The notes under the pieces: model-generated | Told to the model about the DNA's origin: nothing | The model's input: the letters and a program-made list of their open reading frames with translations, nothing else | Databases searched by the model: none | Translations under genes and position numbers: made by a program | Shown here: piece after piece, positions 1 to 7,995 of the stretch | Layout of the letters: each line of letters starts with the position of its first letter | Position numbering within the stretch: the stretch's first letter is position 1 | DNA from: CAUPWF01 sp964369755 | GTDB taxonomy: Bacteria; Bacillota; Clostridia; Lachnospirales; Lachnospiraceae | Length of the DNA stretch: 64,000 bases | NCBI GenBank assembly: GCA_964369755.1 | Contig: CAYJFY010000002.1 | Span: 1-64,000 of the forward strand | Direction: 5' to 3'

Positions 1-152
1 TAGGTGTAGATAGCAAAGGGCTACCAATCGGGATGCAGTTAATCGGGGATTGTTATCAGGAGAAGAAGATTATTCGCGCAGCATATAGTTATGAGTGTGC
101 ATCGCAATCTAAGAAGATGAGAGCTCCAATTTGTACAAAGGAGGAAGTGTAG
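1..152 (+). CDS. gatA: GatA, 3' end only (Glu-tRNA(Gln)/Asp-tRNA(Asn) amidotransferase subunit A)
   Basis: Only the last about 49 codons are in the window; the reading frame begins at base 3 and ends with TAG at 150-152. The translated tail contains GVDSKGLPIGMQLIGD, which matches the C-terminal segment of amidase-family GatA proteins (G-LP-G-Q-IG). GatA supplies the glutaminase/amidase activity of the GatCAB complex, which converts misacylated Glu-tRNA(Gln) to Gln-tRNA(Gln). The ribosome binding site of gatB lies inside its last codons, so the two genes form one operon. The identification rests on this short tail and on gatB following immediately. Confidence 0.85.
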   Translation, partial: GVDSKGLPIGMQLIGDCYQEKKIIRAAYSYECASQSKKMRAPICTKEEV

Positions 153-153
153 A

Positions 154-1584
154 ATGGCAAAACAATATGAAACAGTCATTGGACTAGAGGTCCATGTGGA
201 ATTGGCTACCAAGACGAAGATATTCTGTGGTTGTAGCACAGAATTTGGTGGTGCACCAAATAGCCATACTTGTCCAGTTTGTACAGGTATGCCAGGGTCT
301 CTTCCAGTGTTGAATAAACAAGTGGTGGAATATGCCATGGGTGTGGGATTAGCAGTCAATGGAACAATCACACAGGTCTGCAAATTCGACCGCAAGAATT
401 ATTTCTATCCAGACAATCCGCAGAACTATCAGATTTCACAGCTTTATCTGCCGATTGTTCGTGATGGATATGTAGAGATTGAGGTAGGAGAAGAGTCTAA
501 AAAGGTAAGAATTCATGAGATTCATATGGAGGAGGATGCAGGAAAACTGATCCACGATGAATGGGAAGATGCATCACTAGTAGATTATAACCGAAGTGGA
601 GTGCCACTTATAGAAATCGTATCAGAACCTGATATGCGCTCTGCAGATGAGGTAATTGCTTATCTAGAGAAGCTACGTCTCATTATTCAATATCTTGGGG
701 CATCGGATTGCAAGCTGCAAGAGGGTTCCATGAGAGCGGATGTTAATATCTCAGTGAGAGAAATGGGAACTACCAAATTCGGAACACGTACCGAGATGAA
801 AAATCTAAACTCTTTTAAGGCAATTGCAAGAGCAATCGAGGGAGAGACAAAGCGTCAAATCGAGTTGATAGAAGAAGGAAAAGAAGTGATCCAAGAGACA
901 CGCCGATGGGATGACAACAAGGAATATTCTTACCCAATGAGATCCAAGGAAGATGCAAAAGATTATCGTTACTTCCCAGAGCCAGACCTTGTACCAATCC
1001 ATATAAGTGATACATGGATAGAAGAAGTGAAGGCAAAAGAGCCAGAGTTTAGAACGGCAAAGATTGCAAGATATCAAGAGGAATTCGAGATACCGAAATA
1101 CGATGCAGAAATCATCACAAACTCCAAGCACTTGGCAGATCTCTTCGAAGAGACAACAGCCCTATGCAAGAAGCCTAAGAAGGTTGCAAACTGGTTAATG
1201 GTAGAAACACTTCGCCTGATGAAGGATACAGGAATCGAAGCAGAGGAGTTGAAATTCTCCCCAGAGAACTTCGCAAAACTGATTCTCTTATTAGAGGAGA
1301 ATGTTATCACGGGAAATGTTGCAAAAGATATCTTCAAGTTAATCTTCAATGAGGATATAGATCCAGATCAGTACGTGGAAGAAAACGGATTGAAGATGGT
1401 AAACGATGATGGTGCATTAAGAGCAACCATCGAACAAGTAATAGCTGAAAACCCACAATCGGTAACAGACTATCGAAATGGGAAAGAAAAAGCAATGGGA
1501 TTCTTGGTTGGAAAAACCATGAGAGCAATGCAAGGAAAGGCAAATCCAGCGAAAGTAAATGAACTATTGAAGGAATTACTCTAA
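154..1584 (+). CDS. gatB: GatB, Glu-tRNA(Gln)/Asp-tRNA(Asn) amidotransferase subunit B
   Basis: 476 aa, normal length for the family. GatB binds the tRNA acceptor end and carries the kinase site that activates the misacylated amino acid before transamidation. The N-terminal signature ETVIGLEVHVEL, the cysteine cluster CGCS...HTCPVCTGMPGSLP (about residues 25-50), FDRKNYFYPDNPQNYQISQ and the C-terminal YqeY-like helical tail are all present. ATG at 154 is preceded by AAAGGAGG inside gatA, with one base between the gatA stop and this start, so translation is probably coupled. Presence of GatCAB implies that the organism makes Gln-tRNA (and possibly Asn-tRNA) by the indirect route. Confidence 0.97.
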   Translation: MAKQYETVIGLEVHVELATKTKIFCGCSTEFGGAPNSHTCPVCTGMPGSLPVLNKQVVEYAMGVGLAVNGTITQVCKFDRKNYFYPDNPQNYQISQLYLPIVRDGYVEIEVGEESKKVRIHEIHMEEDAGKLIHDEWEDASLVDYNRSGVPLIEIVSEPDMRSADEVIAYLEKLRLIIQYLGASDCKLQEGSMRADVNISVREMGTTKFGTRTEMKNLNSFKAIARAIEGETKRQIELIEEGKEVIQETRRWDDNKEYSYPMRSKEDAKDYRYFPEPDLVPIHISDTWIEEVKAKEPEFRTAKIARYQEEFEIPKYDAEIITNSKHLADLFEETTALCKKPKKVANWLMVETLRLMKDTGIEAEELKFSPENFAKLILLLEENVITGNVAKDIFKLIFNEDIDPDQYVEENGLKMVNDDGALRATIEQVIAENPQSVTDYRNGKEKAMGFLVGKTMRAMQGKANPAKVNELLKELL

Positions 1585-1623
1585 AATATACTGTAAAATT
1601 TAATAATAGTTCTGGCAAACAAA

Positions 1624-1669
1624 GGGGACAGTGGTAGGATGAGAGAAAGCTCATATCTCCGCTGTCCCC
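1624..1669. repeat. REP-like inverted repeat, copy 1
   Basis: A 46-base imperfect palindrome. The outer arms GGGGACAGTGG and CCGCTGTCCCC pair over 11 positions, with an inner ATGAG/CTCAT pairing. A near-identical copy lies at 63223-63267, about 62 kb away. It sits between the convergent genes gatB and ackA, so it could act as a terminator or 3'-end stabiliser for either transcript, but there is no clear T-run. The form resembles REP sequences that are mobilised in trans by RAYT transposases; no such gene is in this window. Confidence 0.75.
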
Positions 1670-1683
1670 AACTGCGACATTTT

Positions 1684-1713
1684 CCCCCGTCCCCAATTAT
1701 TTTCCCCATCCCC
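1684..1713 (-). repeat. G-tract cluster at the 3' end of ackA
   Basis: On the minus strand four runs of four or five guanines follow each other (GGGG-AT-GGGG-N10-GGGG-AC-GGGGG) in otherwise A/T-rich DNA, with a further GGGG inside the neighbouring inverted repeat. The arrangement fits a G-quadruplex in the ackA mRNA just past its stop codon. It may equally be decayed copies of the adjacent REP-like element, since TTGGGGA recurs in both. Confidence 0.5.
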
Positions 1714-1719
1714 AACTGA

Positions 1720-2910
1720 TTATAATTCTAGCAATTCTTTTGTATCACGTGCAATCACCAATTCTTCGTTGGTTGGGATCACATATACCTTAACTTTTGA
1801 TTCAGGTTTTGTAATCAGACGTTCGCCTTGTCCATTTTCATTGGCATCTTCATCGATTACGATTCCGAAAGCTTCTGAGATTAGACCGATGATTGCAGAT
1901 CTTGCATGGAAGGAATTCTCACCGATTCCAGCAGTGAAAGCAATGGCATCTGCACCACCTAGTGCAACATAGTAGCGTCCGATGAATGCGATGATTCTTC
2001 TATAATAGATGTCTAGAGCGAGTTTTGCTCTTTCGTGGCCTTCTAATGCAGCTTTCTCTACATCTCTAAAATCACTTGAGATTCCAGAGATACCGAGTAA
2101 TCCAGACTCTTTGTTTAACATCTTGATGACGTCACGAATGTCCATTCCTAGGATTTCAACTAGGTAGTCAATTACGGAAGGTTCTACATCTCCTGAACGA
2201 GTTCCCATTACAATTCCAGATAATGGTGTGAATCCCATAGAAGTATTGATAGATTTCCCATCTTTTACAGCAGTCAATGATCCACCTGCGCCGAGATGAG
2301 CTACGATGACCTTAGAGTGCTCTGGATTGCCCAATAGATCAATGGCACGTCCTGATACATATTTATGGCTTGTTCCATGTGCACCGTATTTGCGGATTCC
2401 GTGTTCTTCATAGAAACGATAAGGAATTGGATATACATAACATCTAGGGTCTAATGTTTGATGAAATGCAGTGTCAAAAACAGCTACGGCACCAGCATTT
2501 GGAATCGCCTCTTTAAAAGCGAGATATCCTGTTAGGTTCGCAGGATTATGTAATGGAGCAAGTTGTTTTAATTCATCGATGCGTGAAGCAACTAAGTCAT
2601 CGATAATGACAGATTTATTATAATAGGTACCACCTTGTACGACACGGTGACCTACTCCCTTGATTTCGTCCAATGATGTAACAATTCCTTTTTCGATTAA
2701 CGCGTCTAACAATAATTGCACTGCTTCTTTGTGATCCTTCATCGGTAGGGTCTTAACATCCTTCTCCCCGTCATACTTGATTGTAAAGATTGCATCCTCA
2801 AATCCGATTCGTTCGATGACTCCTGAAGTAATTACCGATTCGTCATTCATCTCAAAAAGTTGGAATTTTAATGAAGAGCTTCCGGCATTTACTGCAATGA
2901 TTTTTGACAT
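1720..2910 (-). CDS. ackA: Acetate kinase
   Basis: 396 aa. Catalyses acetyl phosphate + ADP to acetate + ATP, the ATP-yielding last step of acetate fermentation. The ASKHA-fold phosphate-binding start NAGSSSLKF (residues 8-16), HLGAGGS, the family signature NTSMGFTPLSGIVMGTRSG and the C-terminal FTAGIGEN loop are present. The ATG is preceded by AAGGAGG with good spacing. It is usually paired with pta (phosphotransacetylase), but here it is flanked by convergent gatB and a divergent gene, so it appears monocistronic. An extended -10 promoter lies just upstream. Confidence 0.97.
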   Translation of the reverse strand: MSKIIAVNAGSSSLKFQLFEMNDESVITSGVIERIGFEDAIFTIKYDGEKDVKTLPMKDHKEAVQLLLDALIEKGIVTSLDEIKGVGHRVVQGGTYYNKSVIIDDLVASRIDELKQLAPLHNPANLTGYLAFKEAIPNAGAVAVFDTAFHQTLDPRCYVYPIPYRFYEEHGIRKYGAHGTSHKYVSGRAIDLLGNPEHSKVIVAHLGAGGSLTAVKDGKSINTSMGFTPLSGIVMGTRSGDVEPSVIDYLVEILGMDIRDVIKMLNKESGLLGISGISSDFRDVEKAALEGHERAKLALDIYYRRIIAFIGRYYVALGGADAIAFTAGIGENSFHARSAIIGLISEAFGIVIDEDANENGQGERLITKPESKVKVYVIPTNEELVIARDTKELLEL

Positions 2911-2940
2911 TTTATTGTCCTCCTTAATTAGTATCTAGTA

Positions 2941-2949
2941 ATTATAACA
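2941..2949 (-). promoter_or_regulatory. Extended -10 promoter of ackA
   Basis: Minus-strand TGT-TATAAT, an extended -10 element with a perfect hexamer, about 30 bases upstream of the ackA start. The -35 region (TATCAA at 17-base spacing) is poor, as is common for extended -10 promoters. It predicts a leader of roughly 20-25 bases. Confidence 0.6.
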
Positions 2950-3011
2950 AAAAAAATGCGGAATTGATATAGTATTTTTGTACTCATAGTTGTACATGAA
3001 AAGAAAAAACA

Positions 3012-3040
3012 TTGAAATGTGTCGAATTGTGTTGTACTAT
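3012..3040 (+). promoter_or_regulatory. Sigma-A promoter of the AIM24-family gene
   Basis: TTGAAA, 17 bases, TACTAT: a close match to the vegetative consensus. It would give a leader of about 110 bases before the ATG at 3156. Confidence 0.65.
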
Positions 3041-3155
3041 GGGTGTAAGGGTCTGTAGATATCATGACAGAACCAAGTTCAAGTAGTTATAAAACGAAGG
3101 ATGTCGTCATAGAATAGAGGCGGCGATGGAGAAAAAGAATAGGAGGGAAATAAGA

Positions 3156-3833
3156 ATGAAATATGAGATTACAGGAGGTTCTCTTCCAGTGCTATGTTGT
3201 CACTTGGAGGCAGGAGAGAAGATGATTAGCGAGTCTGGTGGAAGAACATGGGCGAGAGGGAATATTAAGACGGAAACACAAGGCGGTGGAGCAAAGAAGA
3301 TGTTTGGAAGATTGTTGAGTGGGGAAAGTTTCTTCATGAGCCACTATACGGCGGAATCAGCTGCGGAAATTGCATTTACATCGAGTTTTCCAGGATGTAT
3401 TGTACCCATTGAACTAGGAGAAGGGGAGAGTGTGATCTGCCAGAAGAGTTCATTTCTTTGTGCAACAGAAGGGGTTCAACTATCCATGTTCTTTAATAAG
3501 AAAGTAGGAGCTGGTTTATTTGGTGGGGAAGGATTTATTATGCAGAAAGTTCAAGGTCCAGGGACAGTGTTTTTGGAAATTGATGGACATTGCACAGAAT
3601 ATGATCTAGCACCAGGGGAGAAACTTGTTTGTGACACGGGTGTACTTGCATCTATGGATGAGACTTGTTCGATCGATGTGGTAATGGTAAAGGGTGTGAA
3701 AAATATGGTGTTTGGTGGAGAGGGATTGATTGATACTGTGATTACAGGACCAGGTAAAGTTCGTCTTCAATCCATGACAATTCCTAAGCTTGCTGGATTA
3801 GTTGCACCATATATCCCAACTTCTGGTTCATGA
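3156..3833 (+). CDS. AIM24 / TIGR00266 family protein
   Basis: 225 aa from the ATG at 3156, chosen because AGGAGG sits 9 bases before it and MKYEITGGSLPVL is the usual start of this family; the in-frame ATG at 3126 lacks such a site. The protein is a repetitive, glycine-rich beta fold with recurring G-GEG-I and GPG-V-L motifs, as in the TRAP-like AIM24 fold. Bacterial members have no firmly established function; the yeast namesake is a mitochondrial protein. No signal peptide or membrane helix is visible. It is followed 7 bases later by a YigZ-family gene, probably on the same transcript. Confidence 0.85.
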   Translation: MKYEITGGSLPVLCCHLEAGEKMISESGGRTWARGNIKTETQGGGAKKMFGRLLSGESFFMSHYTAESAAEIAFTSSFPGCIVPIELGEGESVICQKSSFLCATEGVQLSMFFNKKVGAGLFGGEGFIMQKVQGPGTVFLEIDGHCTEYDLAPGEKLVCDTGVLASMDETCSIDVVMVKGVKNMVFGGEGLIDTVITGPGKVRLQSMTIPKLAGLVAPYIPTSGS

Positions 3834-3840
3834 TAGTGAG

Positions 3841-4485
3841 ATGACAGAGTCTTACAAGATGATTCATGGTGATAAAGATCAGATCTATTTCGATGAAGTG
3901 GTCGAAAAAAAATCTAGATTTATCTGTTATATAAAAAAGATAGAATCGGAAGAAGAAGCGACGGAATTTATTCATCAGATCAAGAAGAAGCATTATGATG
4001 CGAATCATAATTGCAGTGCTTTTATCATCGGGAGAAATAAGGAATTAACGAGAAGTAGTGATGATGGAGAACCAAGTGGAACAGCAGGGAAGCCGATGTT
4101 GGAGGTTTTGCTTGGAAGTGGAATCGTGAATGTGGTAGCGGTGGTTACCAGATATTTCGGGGGAACTAAACTAGGTACAGGTGGACTTGTGCGCGCCTAT
4201 ATCGATGCTACAAAAGCTGGGCTTGCACAGTGTCCTACCGAGGTGCTGTGTCTAGGGAAACGTGTGAAAATCCATACAGACTATCATACGGTTGGTAAGG
4301 TGTTGCACGAATTATCTAGAAGAAACTTGATACAAGAAGAGAGTGAGTATACGGATATCGTCAGCCTTGTCGTGATGGTGCCAATCGAGGAATTTGAAGC
4401 ATTTCGAGATGAGATTACCGAGATCAGTGCTGGGAAGAGTGATGTGGAAATTATAGAAGAAACTTATTTTGCAAAAGCAGAATAA
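3841..4485 (+). CDS. YigZ / IMPACT family protein (UPF0029)
   Basis: 214 aa from ATG 3841. The N-terminal domain has the IMPACT signature: EKKSRFI, then DDGEPSGTAGKPML and VTRYFGGTKLGTGGLVRAY (about residues 75-120). The C-terminal domain is a short ferredoxin-like UPF0029 region. Eukaryotic IMPACT modulates Gcn2; bacterial YigZ has no settled role, although ribosome-linked functions have been suggested for the fold. The Shine-Dalgarno region (GTGAG) is weak and the gene begins 7 bases after the previous stop, so it may depend on translational coupling. A further in-frame ATG exists at 3859. Confidence 0.88.
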   Translation: MTESYKMIHGDKDQIYFDEVVEKKSRFICYIKKIESEEEATEFIHQIKKKHYDANHNCSAFIIGRNKELTRSSDDGEPSGTAGKPMLEVLLGSGIVNVVAVVTRYFGGTKLGTGGLVRAYIDATKAGLAQCPTEVLCLGKRVKIHTDYHTVGKVLHELSRRNLIQEESEYTDIVSLVVMVPIEEFEAFRDEITEISAGKSDVEIIEETYFAKAE

Positions 4486-4507
4486 GTTTCTTCTTTTCGT
4501 TTTTTAT
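4456..4507. terminator. Intrinsic terminator overlapping the yigZ stop codon
   Basis: A perfect 13-base inverted repeat (arms 4456-4468 and 4481-4493) is followed on the plus strand by TTTTCGTTTTTT. The left arm lies inside the last codons of the YigZ gene and the T-run reaches the end of the convergent minus-strand gene. Confidence 0.85.
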
Positions 4508-5700
4508 AAGTCTTTCTCTTTTTTTCGTAATTTTTTTACTTCGTACAATTCATCATCGATCATTCTTTCATACAATGCCATACCTGTCTTGTTGATCTTA
4601 GCTTCATATAAAAAATGATAGGCATCTTCAAGAAATCCATTTTCCTTTGCTAGCGTTCCTAGAACCATACAAAGGGTTTGATTCACTTTTTGAGAAACAT
4701 CTGAGTTTACATAGTAATCTTTATAACTCTCATATGCTTTTTTCTTGCTATACAATACCATTTCGCTATCTCCAACTTCTTCATAGAGATATGCTAGATT
4801 TTTCCACAAGCGAGCCACAATCTGTAGGTGGGTCTTGTAGGCAGGAGCACATAAGAGTGCTAGGTAATAGGCTGTAAATACAGAGTTGATATTTGAAATG
4901 GCTGTCAAATCAACACTGATATCCTCAGATAGTTCGATTAATGTGGCCTTTAGGGGTTCCCTAATGTTGGAGTAGTCTTTCCAGTTGGAGGATAAACTAC
5001 TAAATAAACAATGTGGGCAGGTTACAACTTCATGCCACTCGGATACATAGTCTATATATTCTTTCCTTAGATCACAGCCTACAGCATTTTTTAAACGCAA
5101 CAGAGAAGTTCGCTCCCACAGGACGTCGAATTTGCTCTTGCAATTTGGACAGTCGAATTGAATCGTTATCAAAAACTGGTCATGAGTTGTGGGATAGGTT
5201 ACATTATACATCTTGTGCCCATCTGGGAAGAGTGAAGTGCATTGTTCTAAAGTTTCCTCTGTGATTGATTCTTTAGCTGGAATCGACGGAGTTGGCAATT
5301 CTTTCTTTGAGTCAGTGTGTAGATTCGGATCATATTCTTCCGTTCTAGGAACACGGTTATATAAGGAAACTAAAAACTCATAGAAAATATTTGGGTTTTG
5401 CATAAAAAATGAAAGGACATATTCTTTGTCAGAGTGCGCAACAACACAGTCCTCCATAGCGATTATGGTATATGGTGGAATGATATTGTTGAAAAAGAGT
5501 TCTTCACCAAAATATTCACCAGCTTTTTTTATGAATATTTGCTTTGGGTATGGAGCGCTTGGGTTGTCGAGTGCAATCGCCTTTCCAGACATTAGAAGGT
5601 AGAGGCGACCTTTTTCATGGTTTGTGGGTGAGAATATGATTTCGCCCTTGCTGTAGCGATGGAATTCATTGACACCATTTAGTGATTTTAAGTCAAGCAT
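4504..5700 (-). CDS. Cyclic-nucleotide-binding-fold protein with DUF2225 zinc domain and TPR-like tail
   Basis: 398 aa from the ATG at 5700, which has AAAGGAGG at good spacing; a further in-frame ATG 48 bases upstream overlaps the preceding gene. Residues 1-115 form a Crp/cNMP-binding beta-barrel. Its phosphate cassette reads FGEELFFNNIIPP (64-76), so the arginine that usually follows the proline and holds the cyclic phosphate is missing. Residues 180-232 carry two CxxC pairs (C184/C187, C228/C231) of the DUF2225 type, and the rest is helical and TPR-like. There is no HTH, so it is not a transcription factor of the Crp type. It follows the chemoreceptor gene by 22 bases in one operon, suggesting a link to chemosensory signalling. 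Function unknown. Confidence 0.8.
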   Translation of the reverse strand: MLDLKSLNGVNEFHRYSKGEIIFSPTNHEKGRLYLLMSGKAIALDNPSAPYPKQIFIKKAGEYFGEELFFNNIIPPYTIIAMEDCVVAHSDKEYVLSFFMQNPNIFYEFLVSLYNRVPRTEEYDPNLHTDSKKELPTPSIPAKESITEETLEQCTSLFPDGHKMYNVTYPTTHDQFLITIQFDCPNCKSKFDVLWERTSLLRLKNAVGCDLRKEYIDYVSEWHEVVTCPHCLFSSLSSNWKDYSNIREPLKATLIELSEDISVDLTAISNINSVFTAYYLALLCAPAYKTHLQIVARLWKNLAYLYEEVGDSEMVLYSKKKAYESYKDYYVNSDVSQKVNQTLCMVLGTLAKENGFLEDAYHFLYEAKINKTGMALYERMIDDELYEVKKLRKKEKDL

Positions 5701-5722
5701 AGGAAACCTCCTTTCAAAAGTG

Positions 5723-7822
5723 TTATTGATGTAGCTTAAATGTGGCAACTAGTTCAGTTAATGTGTTTGCTTGTTGAGAAAGTTCCTCGCTTGTTGCTGC
5801 ACTTTCTTGTCCGGCGCTGGCGTTTGCTTGTGTAACGGCGGATATGGTAGATACATTTTGTTTAATAAGCGCTACAGCTGAGGCCTGTTCATCGGTGCTT
5901 AGTGCGATATCGGATATGATTGTGGTTGTTGCCTTCACATTCTCGGCGGTGTGCTCCAAGCTGTTCGCTGCTTCTCTAGCCAGTTCTACACCTGCATGTA
6001 TCGGATCCATAGAAGCGAGAATAAGTTTTGCAGTATCCTGAGCAGCGACAGAAGATTTGTTGGCTAAATTTCTAACTTCATCAGCTACAACGGCGAATCC
6101 TTTGCCCGCTTCGCCCGCTCTAGCAGCCTCTACGGCGGCGTTTAGTGCCAATATATTTGTTTGGAACGCGATATCCTCAATCGTTTTAATAATCTTGCTA
6201 ATTTCCGCTGATTTGTGTTCGATATCCTGCATAGAGTGCATGAGTTCTTGCATCTGAGTATTATTGTGCGTAATTTCATTTACGACGGTATTTGATACTT
6301 CTTTCGCATTTGTTCCATCTATGGCTGTTTTGTCAATATAGTTAGATAAATCACTTACGGTATCTAATAATTCACTAACAGAGCGTGCTTGTTGACTTGT
6401 ACCTTGCGCCAAATCGTGAGATGCATGTGCGACTTGCTCGGCACCGAGGGATACTTGTTGAGCAGCACTTTTTATATTGGCCATGGTTTTGCTAATTTGC
6501 TCCATGATTTTCTCAAAAGACACGCGGATACTATTCAAACTACCTACATATAAATCGCTATCCGACACAGTTAAGTCAAAATTTCCATGACTCATCTCGT
6601 GGAGTAAGTCTTCGATTTCCGAAATAATACTTGCTAATGTATTGGACATATCATTGAAATTGTGTTGCAATTTTCCGATTTCATCATTGGAGTGAACGGT
6701 GGCCGTCCCGCTAAATTTTCCGCTAGCAATATCGCTTGCCATAGAATTCAAAGAGCGAAGTGGCATTAGATATTTTTTTACGACTAGCACGGAGACAAAA
6801 AGGATTGCAATCATTGATATAATTGATAAGCCGAGTAGGATGAATGTCATAGTCATTGAGTCTCGATTCATATCGGATTCTTTGAGTCCTGTAACAGACC
6901 ACCAAGTAATGCTATCCAAAGTCAATGGGTAGTAAAAATCAACGGTGTCACCAATGGACATCGTAAAAGGGCGATTGCTCGTTAAATTTGATTGCAGTTC
7001 ACCTAACTGGGTAGGATTAGAAATTTCATCAAAATAAGATTTCCCAACAAAGTCGTCGGAGAAATCGGAAGTGATGTATCTACCACTTTCGCTGAATACG
7101 GCTGAGAATTTTGTGTTGTAATTGGAAGCATTTTCACTAGAATTGCTGAACATAGCGGTTGCGATGTCTGAGACGATTACACCGATGCTCTTGCCCTCAT
7201 TTATGATTGGTGTGCATACGGAAACAATTACTTTCCCTGCATTTTCAGTGGAAATATAAGGTTCAGTGATATAAATTTCGCCTGTTTCCATAGCAACAGA
7301 GTAATAGTCTGCCTGGGAATAATCAGTTGTAAATGCAATATCGGTATTGCCTGAGTCAATGGTGCTCTTACTGATGAAAATCGCATAGTCTTTATAATTG
7401 CTAAAAGCATTTGGTGAGAACAGGGCGGCCATACCTAAAATAGAATCATTATTCTGTATTGCGGAAGTAAAAGAAGAAACTAGATAGTCTTCTGTGATAT
7501 ATTGTGGCAAAGTAAAAGAATAGTTTGGATAAGCGTGACTTTTATAGGTAGGTTCCACTGTTGATGATTGTAGTTCTGAATATTTTGACACAACATAGTC
7601 ACCGGCGTCTGCGTTGGTTAATAATGCGGTATCGATGATATTTTGTGCTGTTTGAGCATTTGATTCAGCAAATGTAAATAGCTCGCTTTCTGTTTTTGTG
7701 TTGAACATGTTGCGGAGTATCATTGTGGATACGCCCAAGTATAGTGTAAATATAATCAATAAGCTAAAAGCTAGCCAGATTGCAATCTTAGTCGAAAGTT
7801 CAAAGTTTTTTATTTTTTTCAT
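5723..7822 (-). CDS. Methyl-accepting chemotaxis protein with extracellular Cache-type sensor
   Basis: 699 aa. A membrane helix near residues 15-37, a roughly 280-residue extracellular sensor with Cache-like features, a second helix (about 325-350), a HAMP domain (PLRSLNSMASDIASGKF), and a long cytoplasmic signalling coiled coil. The hairpin tip contains EDIAFQTNILALNAAVEAA and GKGFAVVADEVRNLA, which contacts CheA and CheW. It would report an extracellular small-molecule ligand to the CheA-CheW machinery encoded at 57-61 kb. The ligand cannot be read from the sequence. GGAGATACTT precedes the start, and the cNMP-fold/DUF2225 gene follows in the same operon. Confidence 0.95.
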   Translation of the reverse strand: MKKIKNFELSTKIAIWLAFSLLIIFTLYLGVSTMILRNMFNTKTESELFTFAESNAQTAQNIIDTALLTNADAGDYVVSKYSELQSSTVEPTYKSHAYPNYSFTLPQYITEDYLVSSFTSAIQNNDSILGMAALFSPNAFSNYKDYAIFISKSTIDSGNTDIAFTTDYSQADYYSVAMETGEIYITEPYISTENAGKVIVSVCTPIINEGKSIGVIVSDIATAMFSNSSENASNYNTKFSAVFSESGRYITSDFSDDFVGKSYFDEISNPTQLGELQSNLTSNRPFTMSIGDTVDFYYPLTLDSITWWSVTGLKESDMNRDSMTMTFILLGLSIISMIAILFVSVLVVKKYLMPLRSLNSMASDIASGKFSGTATVHSNDEIGKLQHNFNDMSNTLASIISEIEDLLHEMSHGNFDLTVSDSDLYVGSLNSIRVSFEKIMEQISKTMANIKSAAQQVSLGAEQVAHASHDLAQGTSQQARSVSELLDTVSDLSNYIDKTAIDGTNAKEVSNTVVNEITHNNTQMQELMHSMQDIEHKSAEISKIIKTIEDIAFQTNILALNAAVEAARAGEAGKGFAVVADEVRNLANKSSVAAQDTAKLILASMDPIHAGVELAREAANSLEHTAENVKATTTIISDIALSTDEQASAVALIKQNVSTISAVTQANASAGQESAATSEELSQQANTLTELVATFKLHQ

Positions 7823-7857
7823 AAGTATCTCCTATCTATAATCATATTACCATATAT

Positions 7858-7886
7858 ATTTTACACTTTTTTCTAATGAGTGTAAA
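7858..7886 (-). promoter_or_regulatory. Promoter of the chemoreceptor operon, inside an inverted repeat
   Basis: Minus-strand TTTACA, 17 bases, TAAAAT, ending about 36 bases before the chemoreceptor ATG. The -35 and -10 elements are embedded in the arms of an 8-base inverted repeat (TTTACACT/AGTGTAAA), which could be a repressor site. It lies back to back with the murE promoter. Confidence 0.55.
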
Positions 7887-7911
7887 GAAATTTTCTTCTG
7901 AAATGATGAGT

Positions 7912-7940
7912 TTGCACCATGGATGAATTTATGATATGAT
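7912..7940 (+). promoter_or_regulatory. Sigma-A promoter of the murE-thiN gene run
   Basis: TTGCAC, 17 bases, TATGAT, with an extended TGA before the -10. Because the -10 hexamer contains the most upstream in-frame ATG (7936), that codon cannot be the murE start on this transcript. Confidence 0.65.
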
Positions 7941-7995
7941 TTCGTTAAGTGAAACATCCTTGGAATGGAGAGAGGATGGGGAAAGAGGGAATGCA

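Noticed and set aside
1346..1696. Minus-strand frame opposite the end of gatB
   Set aside because: It runs through the palindrome and gatB coding sequence, has no ribosome binding site, and resembles nothing known.
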